A DNA stretch of 54,007 nt. Source: Lachnoclostridium sp. GTDB taxonomy: Bacteria; Bacillota; Clostridia; Lachnospirales; Lachnospiraceae. Position numbers and translations under genes: made by a program. This document shows positions 1-8,395 of this stretch, in pieces. Position 1 is the stretch's first letter. Each line of letters starts with the position of its first letter. The stretch covers positions 49,978-103,984 of the forward strand of contig JAMPEY010000008.1 of NCBI GenBank assembly GCA_023664665.1. The letters are read 5' to 3'. Under the pieces are notes generated by a model, which saw only the letters and a program-made list of their open reading frames with translations, was not told the DNA's origin and did not search any database.

Positions 1-710
1 GGTCATAGTTCCCGATGGTGTCGTTACCGTCACCCGCCTCAAAGAAGTAGGTGTCGTTACCCGTTCCTCCTTCCAGCCAGTCGTTCCCCTTCCCACCGCA
101 GAGGAAGTCGTCTCCGTTCCCGCCGTAAAGGCTGTCGTTTCCTTCCTCTCCGTAAAGGATGTCGTTTCCCTCCTCTCCCTTTATGGTGTCGTTACCTTTT
201 CCCCCGTAAAATTCCTCGTTGATGTCATGGTTGTACCCTCTGTTGTAGCCGCTCAGGGCATCGTCCCCTTCCGTCCCGCGGAAGACCCTCAGCATCTCCC
301 TGATGTCATCCGGCTCCCACACGGTCCCGTCCGCGAATTCTATCCTTCCCACGGACTGCCATCCTTCCCCGTGGGCGAAAGCATCCTGCAGCGTCACACG
401 GCCGCCGCCCTTCGTGTCCTCCAACACCAGGCTCCATATCCGGCGGCTCACTTTCATGTCCTCCGGGGACACACCTTCCCCGAACAGGATGCGGTCGCCC
501 TTCCAGCCTGCCGGGTCATAGTTCCCGATGGTGTCGTTACCGTCACCCGCCTCAAAGAAGTAGGTGTCCGCTCCGTTTCCTCCTTCCAGCCAGTCGTCTC
601 CCTTCCCCCCATGAAGGAAGTCGCTCCCGTTCCCCCCGTAAAGGTGGTCATCCCCTTCTAATCCCATCAGAAAGGAACCGCCCGCGTTCGCGCTCAATCT
701 GTCATTCTCC
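1..710 (-). repeat. RTX module repeated with a 513-base period
   Basis: The sequence starting at base 1 reappears nearly unchanged starting at base 514, an offset of 513 bases or 171 codons. Each copy encodes a short series of glycine/aspartate nonapeptides followed by FFEAGDGNDTIGNYD and, in the complete copy, an interspersed domain ending in FADGTVWEPDDI. Only the first 54 or so bases of the second copy are inside the window. More copies may lie beyond the left edge. Confidence 0.8.
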
Positions 711-3367
711 CCTGTCCCCATAACGGTAATCCGTCCGGTAACTTCCGCAATCGCTTCCAGATAATCACTCCTGTCCGAATAGGTGCTCAGATAATCCGCA
801 AAATTTTCCCGGTTTCCTGCATTGACGAAAGCGATATATCTGCCCATGTCAGCCACAGCGCCCGTCATGTCCATTCCGTCCCGGATGCAGGAATCAACAT
901 AGGAATCAAAAATGGATGTATTGAGATACTTCCTGCCGTTTTCCCCCGTATACCAGATGGTCATGCTTAAATAATCCTTTAAGGCAGTCTGTCCGTTTAA
1001 AAGATTATAATATAATTCAAATATGTCATTATAAACCCCGCTCAATATGCCTGCCGCCGTACTCACAGGGCTGCTCCCCGCGGTCCCGACATAATCTTTT
1101 CCTAAAAACCGTTCGATTACCACAAGCTTCTGCGCATCAAAATGACCGCCCCTGCTGCCTCCGGCAACATCCTCGGCTCCTGTGATAAAATACAGCATCC
1201 GTGTGACGAGCTCTTCCTTTTCCCCGGCAGAACCGGCTCTGGCAAACTGCTCCACATATCCCTTCAATACCCCCGTACCGTCTTTCTGCATCAAGGTATG
1301 CAGTGACGCCACATTTCCCATGGCACGGACATTGGGAAGTATTCTGATTTCCTCTGATATCTCCACTTCTTCCTTTTCCATGGAGTCGTACAGCCGGACA
1401 TCGAAATCAAACTCCCCTATCCGGGTTGCAGCGCCGTCTGCAAAGGTTATGGCCGATGTGTTGATGCCATCCGTATTTCGGTAATCCAGAGAAATGGATT
1501 CTACTCCCAGTTCTTCTAAGGTATGTAATTCGTCAGCCTGCGAAATTCCGTCACTGTTCACATCCTGCCATACAAGCAACCGGGAAAATGCCGAATCGGC
1601 CGCGTCAATGACCCCGTCACCATTCTCGTCATACTGCGCCAGCGCTTCAAATCCGGAACCGGCATGCCTTCCGTCACCGAGCAGCGTGGAGTTCCCAAAC
1701 AGCTCCGAACCGTCATTGATCATGCCGTCCCCGTTCAGGTCAATGGCCAACAGGGCGTCATCCGGCGCTGCCCACTGTGTCTTTTCCCTCAGCCCCGCAT
1801 TGTTCCCATCAAAGTACACGCCGTCTTCTGCTTCCAGCAGTTCAAAACCGTCCCTGTCAAAGTCGATCACCAGGGGATCCACCGGAACAGGCGCGGCTTC
1901 CGCCATTGTATAATCGAAGTCTGCATATCCCAATACATCACAAATCCAATCACCAAGCTGATTTCCTGCATCACTACCGACTTTTCCTCCTAAATAACCT
2001 ACCGCAAAAACTGCCAATAAAGCTGCCACACTGGCCGGTCCTGATGCTGCGACTCCTAATATAGTAAACAATTCTATTGCAGCCTCTGTTGCCATCAATG
2101 TGCCAAGTAAAGATGTTCCAAAAGAAATGGATTCCTTGCTGCCCGTCCTATAATTGCCTTCTGAATATTCCTTGCATACTTTATAATATGTCTTGCATGC
2201 CCCAATAGTAACCAGAGCCACTGTTGCGGAGCTGCTGTGTGTTCCAAATACTGTTTCGGCATAACACATTTTTTCTACTAAATCAAAACCATAATTCCCG
2301 GTTTTTTCAAGCTCTTCAATATCGCCCTCCTCAAAATTTTTGGCAAGCACAGCCATCCCATAAGTAAATCCCGCCAAATCCTGCACTGAGATAACCACAT
2401 CGCCTGCTACTTCTTGTACCAATTGGTTATTATCAATAAAATTTGTGATTGTGTGGATTGCATCCGCAACCTCATCATATTCATATGCAGGCTTTAAATT
2501 TCCGTATTTGTCAAATTCAAGGGATGCCGTAGAATGCTTGTATATCGGCGAATCAAACAACTGTGAATCCTTTTTTTCATAATTGCCCGATTCCTCGCAG
2601 AGAGACTTCAGAATTGAGCCTACACAACTCCATTGATAATGTTTCATCACTCCCTGCATCTCGTGGATTTCTTCCTTATGCTCATCGATAAATTCCTGCG
2701 TATGTCCCGGACCGTCAAAGCTTACACTCTGTTTAATTCGGTCAGCAAGATTGCTGCTACTCGCATCACTGGCAGCTTCTACAGCAGTTGTCAATGCCAA
2801 ATCTCCCCCTAAGGAATGTCCCGTCAATGCAATATTATTATATGTGAACTGGTTCGCAAATTGATCCGCATACTGAAATGCCGATTTTTCCTGAGAGGTC
2901 AATTCATTATTAATAATGCCCATATCAGCCACCAGCCAATCTTCTATTATCTGCTTTGCATCCACGCTTTCGCTTCCCCGGAATGCTATAATGGCATCAT
3001 CGTCATCGGTTTCGATAGCTACGGCATACATACCGTCTGAGTTTTCCTTATTATCATAGGACACCAGTTTCCAACCTTTGCATATGTTCCCTTCCGCCAC
3101 ATCATTAATAAACTGATTTGCGCTCTCCTGCATTTTCAGTTTGTCTCCGGAAAGGTTATCTGCATCCAAAAGTTTTTGGTCGTAATATATCTGTTTGTTC
3201 GATTCTATCAAATCTTGAAATACCTTTTCTAAGGTTGGGTATTCACCCTTTTCCTTTTTGTATTCTTCTATATCATATCCATCCACATTACAATATGCTA
3301 TCTGTGTAGCCCAATATAGTTCCTCATCTGTGTACATTGCCGTCCCCTGCTTTTGTGTCTCACTCAT
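1..3367 (-). CDS. Lipase-domain RTX calcium-binding protein (partial, runs off left edge)
   Basis: About 1122 codons are visible and the frame is open to the window edge, so the C-terminus is missing. The ATG at 3367 follows GGGGAGG and lies one base after the stop of the preceding lipoprotein gene. Residues about 110-220 form a class-3 lipase-like alpha/beta-hydrolase region (AFRGSES, then the nucleophile elbow GHSLGG near residue 185). A hydrophobic, glycine-zipper-like stretch follows (AVGYLGGKVGSDAGNQLG). Next comes a region with three EF-hand-like loops (DLNGDGMI, DENGDGVI, DVNSDGIS), typical of RTX proteins. The visible C-terminal part has RTX nonapeptides (GGxGxDxLx) and a haemolysin-type calcium-binding related segment (IEFADGTVWEPDDI). 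No signal peptide is visible. It probably acts outside the cell or on target membranes as a (phospho)lipase; the export route is not visible here. It is last in an operon of six paralogous lipoproteins, which suggests an effector with protective partners (inference). Confidence 0.88.
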   Translation of the reverse strand, partial: MSETQKQGTAMYTDEELYWATQIAYCNVDGYDIEEYKKEKGEYPTLEKVFQDLIESNKQIYYDQKLLDADNLSGDKLKMQESANQFINDVAEGNICKGWKLVSYDNKENSDGMYAVAIETDDDDAIIAFRGSESVDAKQIIEDWLVADMGIINNELTSQEKSAFQYADQFANQFTYNNIALTGHSLGGDLALTTAVEAASDASSSNLADRIKQSVSFDGPGHTQEFIDEHKEEIHEMQGVMKHYQWSCVGSILKSLCEESGNYEKKDSQLFDSPIYKHSTASLEFDKYGNLKPAYEYDEVADAIHTITNFIDNNQLVQEVAGDVVISVQDLAGFTYGMAVLAKNFEEGDIEELEKTGNYGFDLVEKMCYAETVFGTHSSSATVALVTIGACKTYYKVCKEYSEGNYRTGSKESISFGTSLLGTLMATEAAIELFTILGVAASGPASVAALLAVFAVGYLGGKVGSDAGNQLGDWICDVLGYADFDYTMAEAAPVPVDPLVIDFDRDGFELLEAEDGVYFDGNNAGLREKTQWAAPDDALLAIDLNGDGMINDGSELFGNSTLLGDGRHAGSGFEALAQYDENGDGVIDAADSAFSRLLVWQDVNSDGISQADELHTLEELGVESISLDYRNTDGINTSAITFADGAATRIGEFDFDVRLYDSMEKEEVEISEEIRILPNVRAMGNVASLHTLMQKDGTGVLKGYVEQFARAGSAGEKEELVTRMLYFITGAEDVAGGSRGGHFDAQKLVVIERFLGKDYVGTAGSSPVSTAAGILSGVYNDIFELYYNLLNGQTALKDYLSMTIWYTGENGRKYLNTSIFDSYVDSCIRDGMDMTGAVADMGRYIAFVNAGNRENFADYLSTYSDRSDYLEAIAEVTGRITVMGTGENDRLSANAGGSFLMGLEGDDHLYGGNGSDFLHGGKGDDWLEGGNGADTYFFEAGDGNDTIGNYDPAGWKGDRILFGEGVSPEDMKVSRRIWSLVLEDTKGGGRVTLQDAFAHGEGWQSVGRIEFADGTVWEPDDIREMLRVFRGTEGDDALSGYNRGYNHDINEEFYGGKGNDTIKGEEGNDILYGEEGNDSLYGGNGDDFLCGGKGNDWLEGGTGNDTYFFEAGDGNDTIGNYD

Positions 3368-3368
3368 C

Positions 3369-4151
3369 TCAGTTTCCTCCCCTTCTTAACTCTTCATACT
3401 CTTCATATGTGTCAGTAATCTTCCCTGATACATAGGCAAGCCTAAAATCATAACATCCTGATACAATATCCTCGTATTCCCCCCGTTCCTCATAATTTGT
3501 CTTAAAATACTGTTTGCATTGCTGCATCTTTCCGGAATCAACATAAGTAATATGTATGCTAACATCAGGAAACATCCCTGCTTTCACCTTATCCTGCAAA
3601 ATTTCTGAAAAATATTGATATTCCGTTTCTATATTGTCATCTTGCAAGTCGTCCTGAATCACATGTATGTTTGCACAATAACTGTCCCTCGGATATCTCT
3701 CTGCAAACATTTCAGGCGTAGCATCAGACGCCTGCTCAAAACTCAAATAATTACTTTGTCTTGATAAATAACCTCTGGTAGTGTGAATATAACACTCGGG
3801 AAAAAGCTCCTGCAAATCTTCTTCCATCTGTTGGCTGATCTGATACGATATGATGCTTTCCAGATAGATATCACTATAGATTCTGCTACAGTCATCTGCT
3901 AATTGTGCCTCAAACACCATGGTCCTGTCATTCTCTGGCGCACAGGTCACATAAAGGGTTCCCCCGGAAGTCCATGATGAAAGCACCTTGACTTCACAAC
4001 CATATTTTTCTTTTAATGTCTCTTCCGCCTTATGGATTCTGCTACTGGGAGAAATAAAACCGCAGCCTGCAAATGCAAAGCAAAGAACAAAGAGCACTGC
4101 TGCGCTTGCCTTTATTTTATTGTTTATTCGCCGCTTCCACTGCTTCCTCAT
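3369..4151 (-). CDS. Paralogous lipoprotein, type A, copy 3
   Basis: 260 residues with a basic start, a hydrophobic helix and a lipobox FAGC around residue 30, so a membrane-tethered lipoprotein outside the cell. It shares three blocks with its five neighbours: KEKYG near the mature N-terminus, a CAP...VFEA segment, and ISQQMEEDLQELFPECYIH. Type A features are WTSGG, a YPR motif mid-protein, YFSEIL, a YVDSG segment and the end TYEEYEELRRGGN. The start overlaps the preceding type B stop by four bases (ATGA), so the pair is probably translationally coupled. Its stop is one base before the lipase/RTX start. I do not recognise a named family. Its position next to the lipase suggests a partner or immunity role (inference). 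Confidence 0.85.
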   Translation of the reverse strand: MRKQWKRRINNKIKASAAVLFVLCFAFAGCGFISPSSRIHKAEETLKEKYGCEVKVLSSWTSGGTLYVTCAPENDRTMVFEAQLADDCSRIYSDIYLESIISYQISQQMEEDLQELFPECYIHTTRGYLSRQSNYLSFEQASDATPEMFAERYPRDSYCANIHVIQDDLQDDNIETEYQYFSEILQDKVKAGMFPDVSIHITYVDSGKMQQCKQYFKTNYEERGEYEDIVSGCYDFRLAYVSGKITDTYEEYEELRRGGN

Positions 4152-4981
4152 TTCTCTCCCCTCCTTAATGCCGCATATTCTTCATATGTCCATGCAAATT
4201 CCCGGTTAAAAAAGCATTTCAAGCATAGTTTTTTATCACTCTCTATCTTATCATAATAATCCTGCCAACCCTGATAATTTGTCTTGAAATACTCCCTGCA
4301 CCACTCCTGCTCTTCGCTGTCTACAGGATAAATCCAGACATTCATTTCCGGAAACCATCCATCATCCAGACTTCCTAAGATTTCCTCTGAAAAATATTGG
4401 TATTCCGCCTCTAAATCCGCATTCTGCAGATTTTCTTCTTTGACATGCACCTGCACAAGTACTTGCAAAAAACCTGCTTCCAAATCAGTTGGGTCATATT
4501 CCCCATCATGGTCCAGCACATATTCTTCCATGAATTTGTGCAGCGTAAGCTCGCGAATTTCATCACCATTAAGGATTGCAAAGCCAAATGCAACCACATG
4601 TACATAACAATCAGGAAAAATCTCCTGCATTTCTTCTTCCAGCTCTTTACTTATCTGAACCGAAACTTTCCCCTCATCATAATTATCACGCCCAACTCTT
4701 CCCTTTTCCTCCCCGTCCTTATTCTGTCGTCTGTCTATCCATGCCTCAAACACTACCTCTTCCTGCGATTTTGGAGAACAGGTTACAAAGAAAGTCTGGT
4801 TATATTCTTTCACTGCCTTATGTATGATAAATTCCTCCCCATACTTTTCCTTTAAAGCATCCGCCGCAATTTCCTTCATGACAGCATCATTCAACTCTCT
4901 GAGACTGTTCCCACTGCAGCCTGTTGTACATACCATGCACAAAACTGCCACAGCCAGTGCCAACCATGCCTTTGCTTTCAT
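4148..4981 (-). CDS. Paralogous lipoprotein, type B, copy 3
   Basis: 277 residues with a signal peptide and lipobox CTTGC near residue 22. Shared family blocks are KEKYGEEFIIHK, TCSPK...VVFEA, ISKELEEEMQEIFPDCYVH and EYQYFSEE. Type B features are a longer insert after VFEA containing DGEEKGRVG, the WCREYFKTNYQGWQDYYDK block, and the end TYEEYAALRRGEK. It starts one base after the stop of type A copy 2, the same spacing as between type A copy 3 and the lipase gene, and it overlaps type A copy 3 by four bases. Function unknown; likely an exported soluble domain held at the membrane surface. Confidence 0.85.
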   Translation of the reverse strand: MKAKAWLALAVAVLCMVCTTGCSGNSLRELNDAVMKEIAADALKEKYGEEFIIHKAVKEYNQTFFVTCSPKSQEEVVFEAWIDRRQNKDGEEKGRVGRDNYDEGKVSVQISKELEEEMQEIFPDCYVHVVAFGFAILNGDEIRELTLHKFMEEYVLDHDGEYDPTDLEAGFLQVLVQVHVKEENLQNADLEAEYQYFSEEILGSLDDGWFPEMNVWIYPVDSEEQEWCREYFKTNYQGWQDYYDKIESDKKLCLKCFFNREFAWTYEEYAALRRGEK

Positions 4982-4982
4982 C

Positions 4983-5762
4983 TTAGTTTCCTCCCCTTCT
5001 CATCTCTTCATATTCTTCATAGGTTACATCTATTTTTCCAACAGGACGACCATGCTCACAATAGCTAATCCCCCAATCAAAACTTTTTGAACCCACAATA
5101 TCCTTATACGCTGCATCCCCCTCCCAGTCATTGCTTTTGAAATAATTTCTGAGCCGACTTTTCTGCTCCGAATCAACATAATAAACAAGTATAGTAAGCC
5201 TAGGAAGTTTCCCATTTTCCATCTCCTCCTGCAGACTTTCCGAAAAATACAGGTATTCTTTTTCTATCGTATCCGACCGTAATTTCTCCTTCTCTACATA
5301 GACCCTTACTGTAAAATCAGCTCTCGGATATCTTTCTATATACATTTCCGGCGTAACTGACTGAATATCACTAAAGCCCAAATAGCTATCACCCACATTA
5401 TAGTCTCCTTGAACATGGACATAACAGTCAGGGAAATATTTTCCCAGCTCCTTCTGCAACTTCTCGCTTATTTGCAGCGACACTACATTACTCACATACC
5501 GATCGTTCCAGATTTTTCCAACATCCTCAGAAAATCTCAACTCAAAAACCACATTACGGTTATTTTTGGGTGAGCAGACTGCATAGCTGTCGCCAGAGCT
5601 CCATGTCTGATGCACCACAAATTCCTCCCCATACCTTTCCTCTAGCAACTTTTTTGCCGCCTCCTCTCTGGAGGTACAGCCACCCAGCAGAAAGCAGGCT
5701 CCCAGCAACACGGCTGCCAGCATTTTCTTCCTCATTCTCCTGTTTCCTTCCATCCGCATCAC
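4983..5762 (-). CDS. Paralogous lipoprotein, type A, copy 2
   Basis: 259 residues from the ATG that overlaps the type B copy 2 stop by four bases; an internal ATG nearer the hydrophobic helix (MRKKMLAAVLL) is also possible. The lipobox is LLGGC. Family blocks are EERYGEEFVVHQ, VCSPKN...VVFEL, ISEKLQKELGKYFPDCYVH and EYLYFSE, with type A marks WSSGD, YPR, YYVDSEQ and TYEEYEEMRRGGN. Both conserved cysteines of the mature domain (in CSP and CYVH) are present and may form a disulfide (inference). No lipase gene or stub follows this pair, unlike the other two. Confidence 0.85.
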   Translation of the reverse strand: MMRMEGNRRMRKKMLAAVLLGACFLLGGCTSREEAAKKLLEERYGEEFVVHQTWSSGDSYAVCSPKNNRNVVFELRFSEDVGKIWNDRYVSNVVSLQISEKLQKELGKYFPDCYVHVQGDYNVGDSYLGFSDIQSVTPEMYIERYPRADFTVRVYVEKEKLRSDTIEKEYLYFSESLQEEMENGKLPRLTILVYYVDSEQKSRLRNYFKSNDWEGDAAYKDIVGSKSFDWGISYCEHGRPVGKIDVTYEEYEEMRRGGN

Positions 5763-6562
5763 CGCTCCCCCTTCCTTAAATCCGCATACTCCTCATAAGT
5801 CTTGGAAAATTCTTCGCCACAATACAGGTTCAGGCAGATTTTTCTGCAGCCCTCCAGCTTATCATAATAATCTTGCTCTCCCTGATAATTTTCGTGAAAA
5901 TACTCCCGACACCACCCTTTCGTTTCCTCATCTGTATAATAAATCCATATGGTCGCCGGGGGAAAGCTGTCCTCCGCCACCGCCTTCTGCATCCTCTCTG
6001 TAAAATACCTGTATTCTGCCTCCAAGGCATCTTTCCCGAGAGTGCTTTCCCCCACATGGATTTGTATTAGGATGTGCATATACTTCATCGGGTCAAGTCC
6101 TATATCCCTATAACTTTGCATATACTCCTGCAAGGTACAGTTCATGCGGTCAATATCCTCACCTCCGGCTCCAAACACTACTGCATGGACATAACAGTCA
6201 GGAAAAATCTCCTGCAGCTCTTCTTCCATCTGTCGGCTTACCTTCGCTGCCACTGCCCCAGTGCCTATGCCGCCTATGCTGCCCTTTTCCTCTCCGTCTT
6301 TCTGCCATATGCCTACTTGGACATCAAAAACCACATCTCTTTGGTTCTTGGGCGAGCATACTGTCAGGTAAGTATCTTTGGTAGTTTCATACACCTTATG
6401 CACCACAAATTCTTCCCCGTATTTTTCCTTCAATGCCCTCACAGTAATGTCTTTTATAACAGCATCATCCACCTTACCGGAAGGATTTGGGCTACCGCAA
6501 CCCACAAGCAGAGCGCAGATCATAACCAGCGCTATTGCCATCCGGATAAACCGTTTCTTCAT
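5759..6562 (-). CDS. Paralogous lipoprotein, type B, copy 2
   Basis: 267 residues with a signal peptide and lipobox LVGC near residue 22. An AAGGAGGAC ribosome site precedes the ATG. Family blocks are KEKYGEEFVVHK, VCSPKN...VVFDV, VSRQMEEELQEIFPDCYVH and EYRYFTE. Type B marks are KDGEEKGSIGG, WCREYFHENYQGEQDYYDKLEGC and the end TYEEYADLRKGER. It follows the truncated lipase start by 41 bases and is coupled to type A copy 2 by a four-base overlap. Sequence blocks are closer to type B copies 1 and 3 than to its type A neighbours, which supports duplication of whole B-A pairs. Confidence 0.85.
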   Translation of the reverse strand: MKKRFIRMAIALVMICALLVGCGSPNPSGKVDDAVIKDITVRALKEKYGEEFVVHKVYETTKDTYLTVCSPKNQRDVVFDVQVGIWQKDGEEKGSIGGIGTGAVAAKVSRQMEEELQEIFPDCYVHAVVFGAGGEDIDRMNCTLQEYMQSYRDIGLDPMKYMHILIQIHVGESTLGKDALEAEYRYFTERMQKAVAEDSFPPATIWIYYTDEETKGWCREYFHENYQGEQDYYDKLEGCRKICLNLYCGEEFSKTYEEYADLRKGER

Positions 6563-6603
6563 AAAAAGTCCTCCTTCATTAAGCCTTTCCTAATCGTACT
6601 TAT

Positions 6604-6744
6604 TTATAATAAACCATATTCTCGTGTACTTACTGTTATATATTTCTTAAAATAGCTGTCCCCATTACTGTACGCCACCTGTGCTGCCCAGCATAATTCC
6701 TCATCTGTGTACATTTTCTCTTTTTGCTCCTGTGTATTCCCCAT
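6604..6744 (-). pseudogene. 46-codon remnant of a lipase/RTX gene 5' end
   Basis: The ATG at 6744 follows GGGGAGGAATGTAAA, the same context as the lipase start at 3367. The encoded start (MGNTQEQKEKMYTDEELCWA, then AQVAYSN) matches the lipase N-terminus (MYTDEELYWATQIAYCN) over about 20 residues, after which similarity stops and a TAA ends the frame at 6604. It therefore looks like the 5' stump of a second copy of the lipase gene whose remainder was deleted. It could still be translated as a short peptide, but nothing suggests a function. Confidence 0.75.
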
Positions 6745-6746
6745 TT

Positions 6747-7529
6747 TTACATTCCTCCCCTTCTCATCTCTTCATATTCTTCATATGTTTTATTGATTTT
6801 TTCATAACGGTTAGAAAACCAAAACTCATAAACTTCTTCCACCGCATCACTATATGCATCACAATTTTTCTTATAATACTCCTTACAATTTTGCAGTTGG
6901 TCTGCATCAACATAATGTATACTAACAGGCGTTATACACGGAAGCTCTCCTGTCTTAATCTCTCCCAGTAGTGTTTCGGAAAAATACCGGTATTCATCTG
7001 CTATACTGTCAGTCTTCAGTAATCCCCTGTCGGCATATACATGCACACTAAACTTTTCCCGGGGATATCTCTCCGCATATTCTTCTAAAGTAATATCCTT
7101 CACATTGTCAGCGTTCAGATATCCTATTTGTATATCAGCTGATGTATGTACATAACAAGTAGGAAAATATTCCTGTAGCTCTTCCTCCAGCTTTTGGCTG
7201 ATTTGGGCTGCCACTATGCTTTTTCCATAATTTTCACTGTAAATTCCTGTCCCGTCCTTGTATGCTCCGATTTCAAAGACCACCCTGTCGTCTGCTTTCG
7301 GGGAACAGATTGCCGCATAGGTATGCCAAGACGAACTCCAAACTTCATGCACCACAAACTCTTCCCCATACCTTTCCTTCAAATCCTCCTTTGCCATCCT
7401 TTTCATGCTGGCATCGGAAAGGAAAAAACTCTTCAGGTCTGAGCCGCAGCCTGTCAGCAGGATGCTTACGGCTAACAGCAATATTATCGTTACAGCTTTT
7501 TTCATCTTTTTACATGATTTTCTCTTCAC
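6747..7529 (-). CDS. Paralogous lipoprotein, type A, copy 1
   Basis: Starting from the GTG at 7529, which follows GGAGAGGGAG, the product is 260 residues. An ATG at 7568 (273 residues, overlapping the upstream gene) and an ATG at 7505 are alternatives. The lipobox is LLTGC. Family blocks are KERYGEEFVVHE, ICSPKA...VVFEI, ISQKLEEELQEYFPTCYVH and EYRYFSE. Type A marks are WSSSWHT, YPR, HYVDADQ and TYEEYEEMRRGGM. It forms a coupled pair with type B copy 1 upstream and is followed two bases later by the truncated lipase start. Exported and lipid-anchored; function unknown. Confidence 0.82.
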   Translation of the reverse strand: MKRKSCKKMKKAVTIILLLAVSILLTGCGSDLKSFFLSDASMKRMAKEDLKERYGEEFVVHEVWSSSWHTYAAICSPKADDRVVFEIGAYKDGTGIYSENYGKSIVAAQISQKLEEELQEYFPTCYVHTSADIQIGYLNADNVKDITLEEYAERYPREKFSVHVYADRGLLKTDSIADEYRYFSETLLGEIKTGELPCITPVSIHYVDADQLQNCKEYYKKNCDAYSDAVEEVYEFWFSNRYEKINKTYEEYEEMRRGGM

Positions 7530-7533
7530 TCTG

Positions 7534-8361
7534 TCAGTCTCCCTCTCCTGCTTTCCGGTACTCCTCATAAGTCAGGTTGAACTCCCTTCCGGGATATCCC
7601 ATCCGAAATCTGCTGCATCCCTCCAGCATATCATAATAATCCGACCCACCCTGATAATTCTCCTGAAAATAGTCCCTGCACCATTCCAATTTCTTTTCAT
7701 CCATGCCGTATACCCAGATGATGGCGGCAGGAATTTTGTTCTCTGTCACATCTTTCTGCAGTTCTTCCGCAAAATATCGGTATGATTCCTCGGTCATCCC
7801 CTGCCACAGGATTTCTTCATTGACATGGATTTGTACCAGACATTCGACACTATCAAGCACATTAGGGTTGTATTCTTCCCTTGCAGTGTACTCTTCCACA
7901 GTAACATCCAACAGAGACCCTTTTGGCTTACCAATGTCATCTCCAAAGATAATGGTATGCACATAGCTCCCCGGAAAATACTCTTGTAGCTCTTGCTCTA
8001 ACTTCTGGCTTATTTTCGATGACACAGCGCTTTTCTCATAATTATAACTAATTACCCCGCTACTCTCATATCCAGATAACTCTGCCTCAAAAACCACCTC
8101 CCTGTTACTCTCCGGCGAGCATACCGCCCAAAACCGTAGCTGGTTTATTTCTTGTACTCTATGTATGATAAATTTCTCCCCGAATTTCATCTCCAATGCT
8201 TCTGCTGCAGCCTTTTTCATGGCAGCTTCATCCGGCTTTTTTCTACTGTTCTGCTTATACTGAAGAAGCAACAGAACACCTGCCACCCAAAGAATTCCTA
8301 CTGCAAGCAGAATTCCTGCCACTATAGTGACAGCCCTTTTGTTATCCTTTTTTGTTGTCAT
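7534..8361 (-). CDS. Paralogous membrane-anchored protein, type B, copy 1 (first gene of operon)
   Basis: 275 residues; the ATG follows ATAAGGAGAAC. Unlike its five paralogues it has no lipobox cysteine. Residues about 10-33 form one long hydrophobic helix (AGILLAVGILWVAGVLLLL) that should act as an uncleaved anchor. Family blocks are EMKFGEKFIIHR, VCSPES...VVFEA, ISQKLEQELQEYFPGSYVH and SYRYFAEE, with type B marks WCRDYFQENYQGGSDYYDMLEGC. The second conserved cysteine (CYVH in the others) is serine here, so any disulfide would be lost. It is the most divergent copy, ending TYEEYRKAGEGD, and is the first gene after the riboswitch-terminator leader. Confidence 0.83.
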   Translation of the reverse strand: MTTKKDNKRAVTIVAGILLAVGILWVAGVLLLLQYKQNSRKKPDEAAMKKAAAEALEMKFGEKFIIHRVQEINQLRFWAVCSPESNREVVFEAELSGYESSGVISYNYEKSAVSSKISQKLEQELQEYFPGSYVHTIIFGDDIGKPKGSLLDVTVEEYTAREEYNPNVLDSVECLVQIHVNEEILWQGMTEESYRYFAEELQKDVTENKIPAAIIWVYGMDEKKLEWCRDYFQENYQGGSDYYDMLEGCSRFRMGYPGREFNLTYEEYRKAGEGD

Positions 8362-8395
8362 ATCTGTTCTCCTTATGTACCATACCGCCCTTTAC

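Noticed and set aside
227..661. Plus-strand open frames in the first 700 bases
   Set aside because: They lie antisense to the RTX repeats, share their periodicity, and have no ribosome sites; they are shadows of the long minus-strand frame.
1..3367. Type VII (LXG) or type I secretion partner genes for the lipase
   Set aside because: No LXG domain, WXG100 protein, ABC exporter of type I kind or membrane fusion protein is seen in the window, so no secretion route is claimed.
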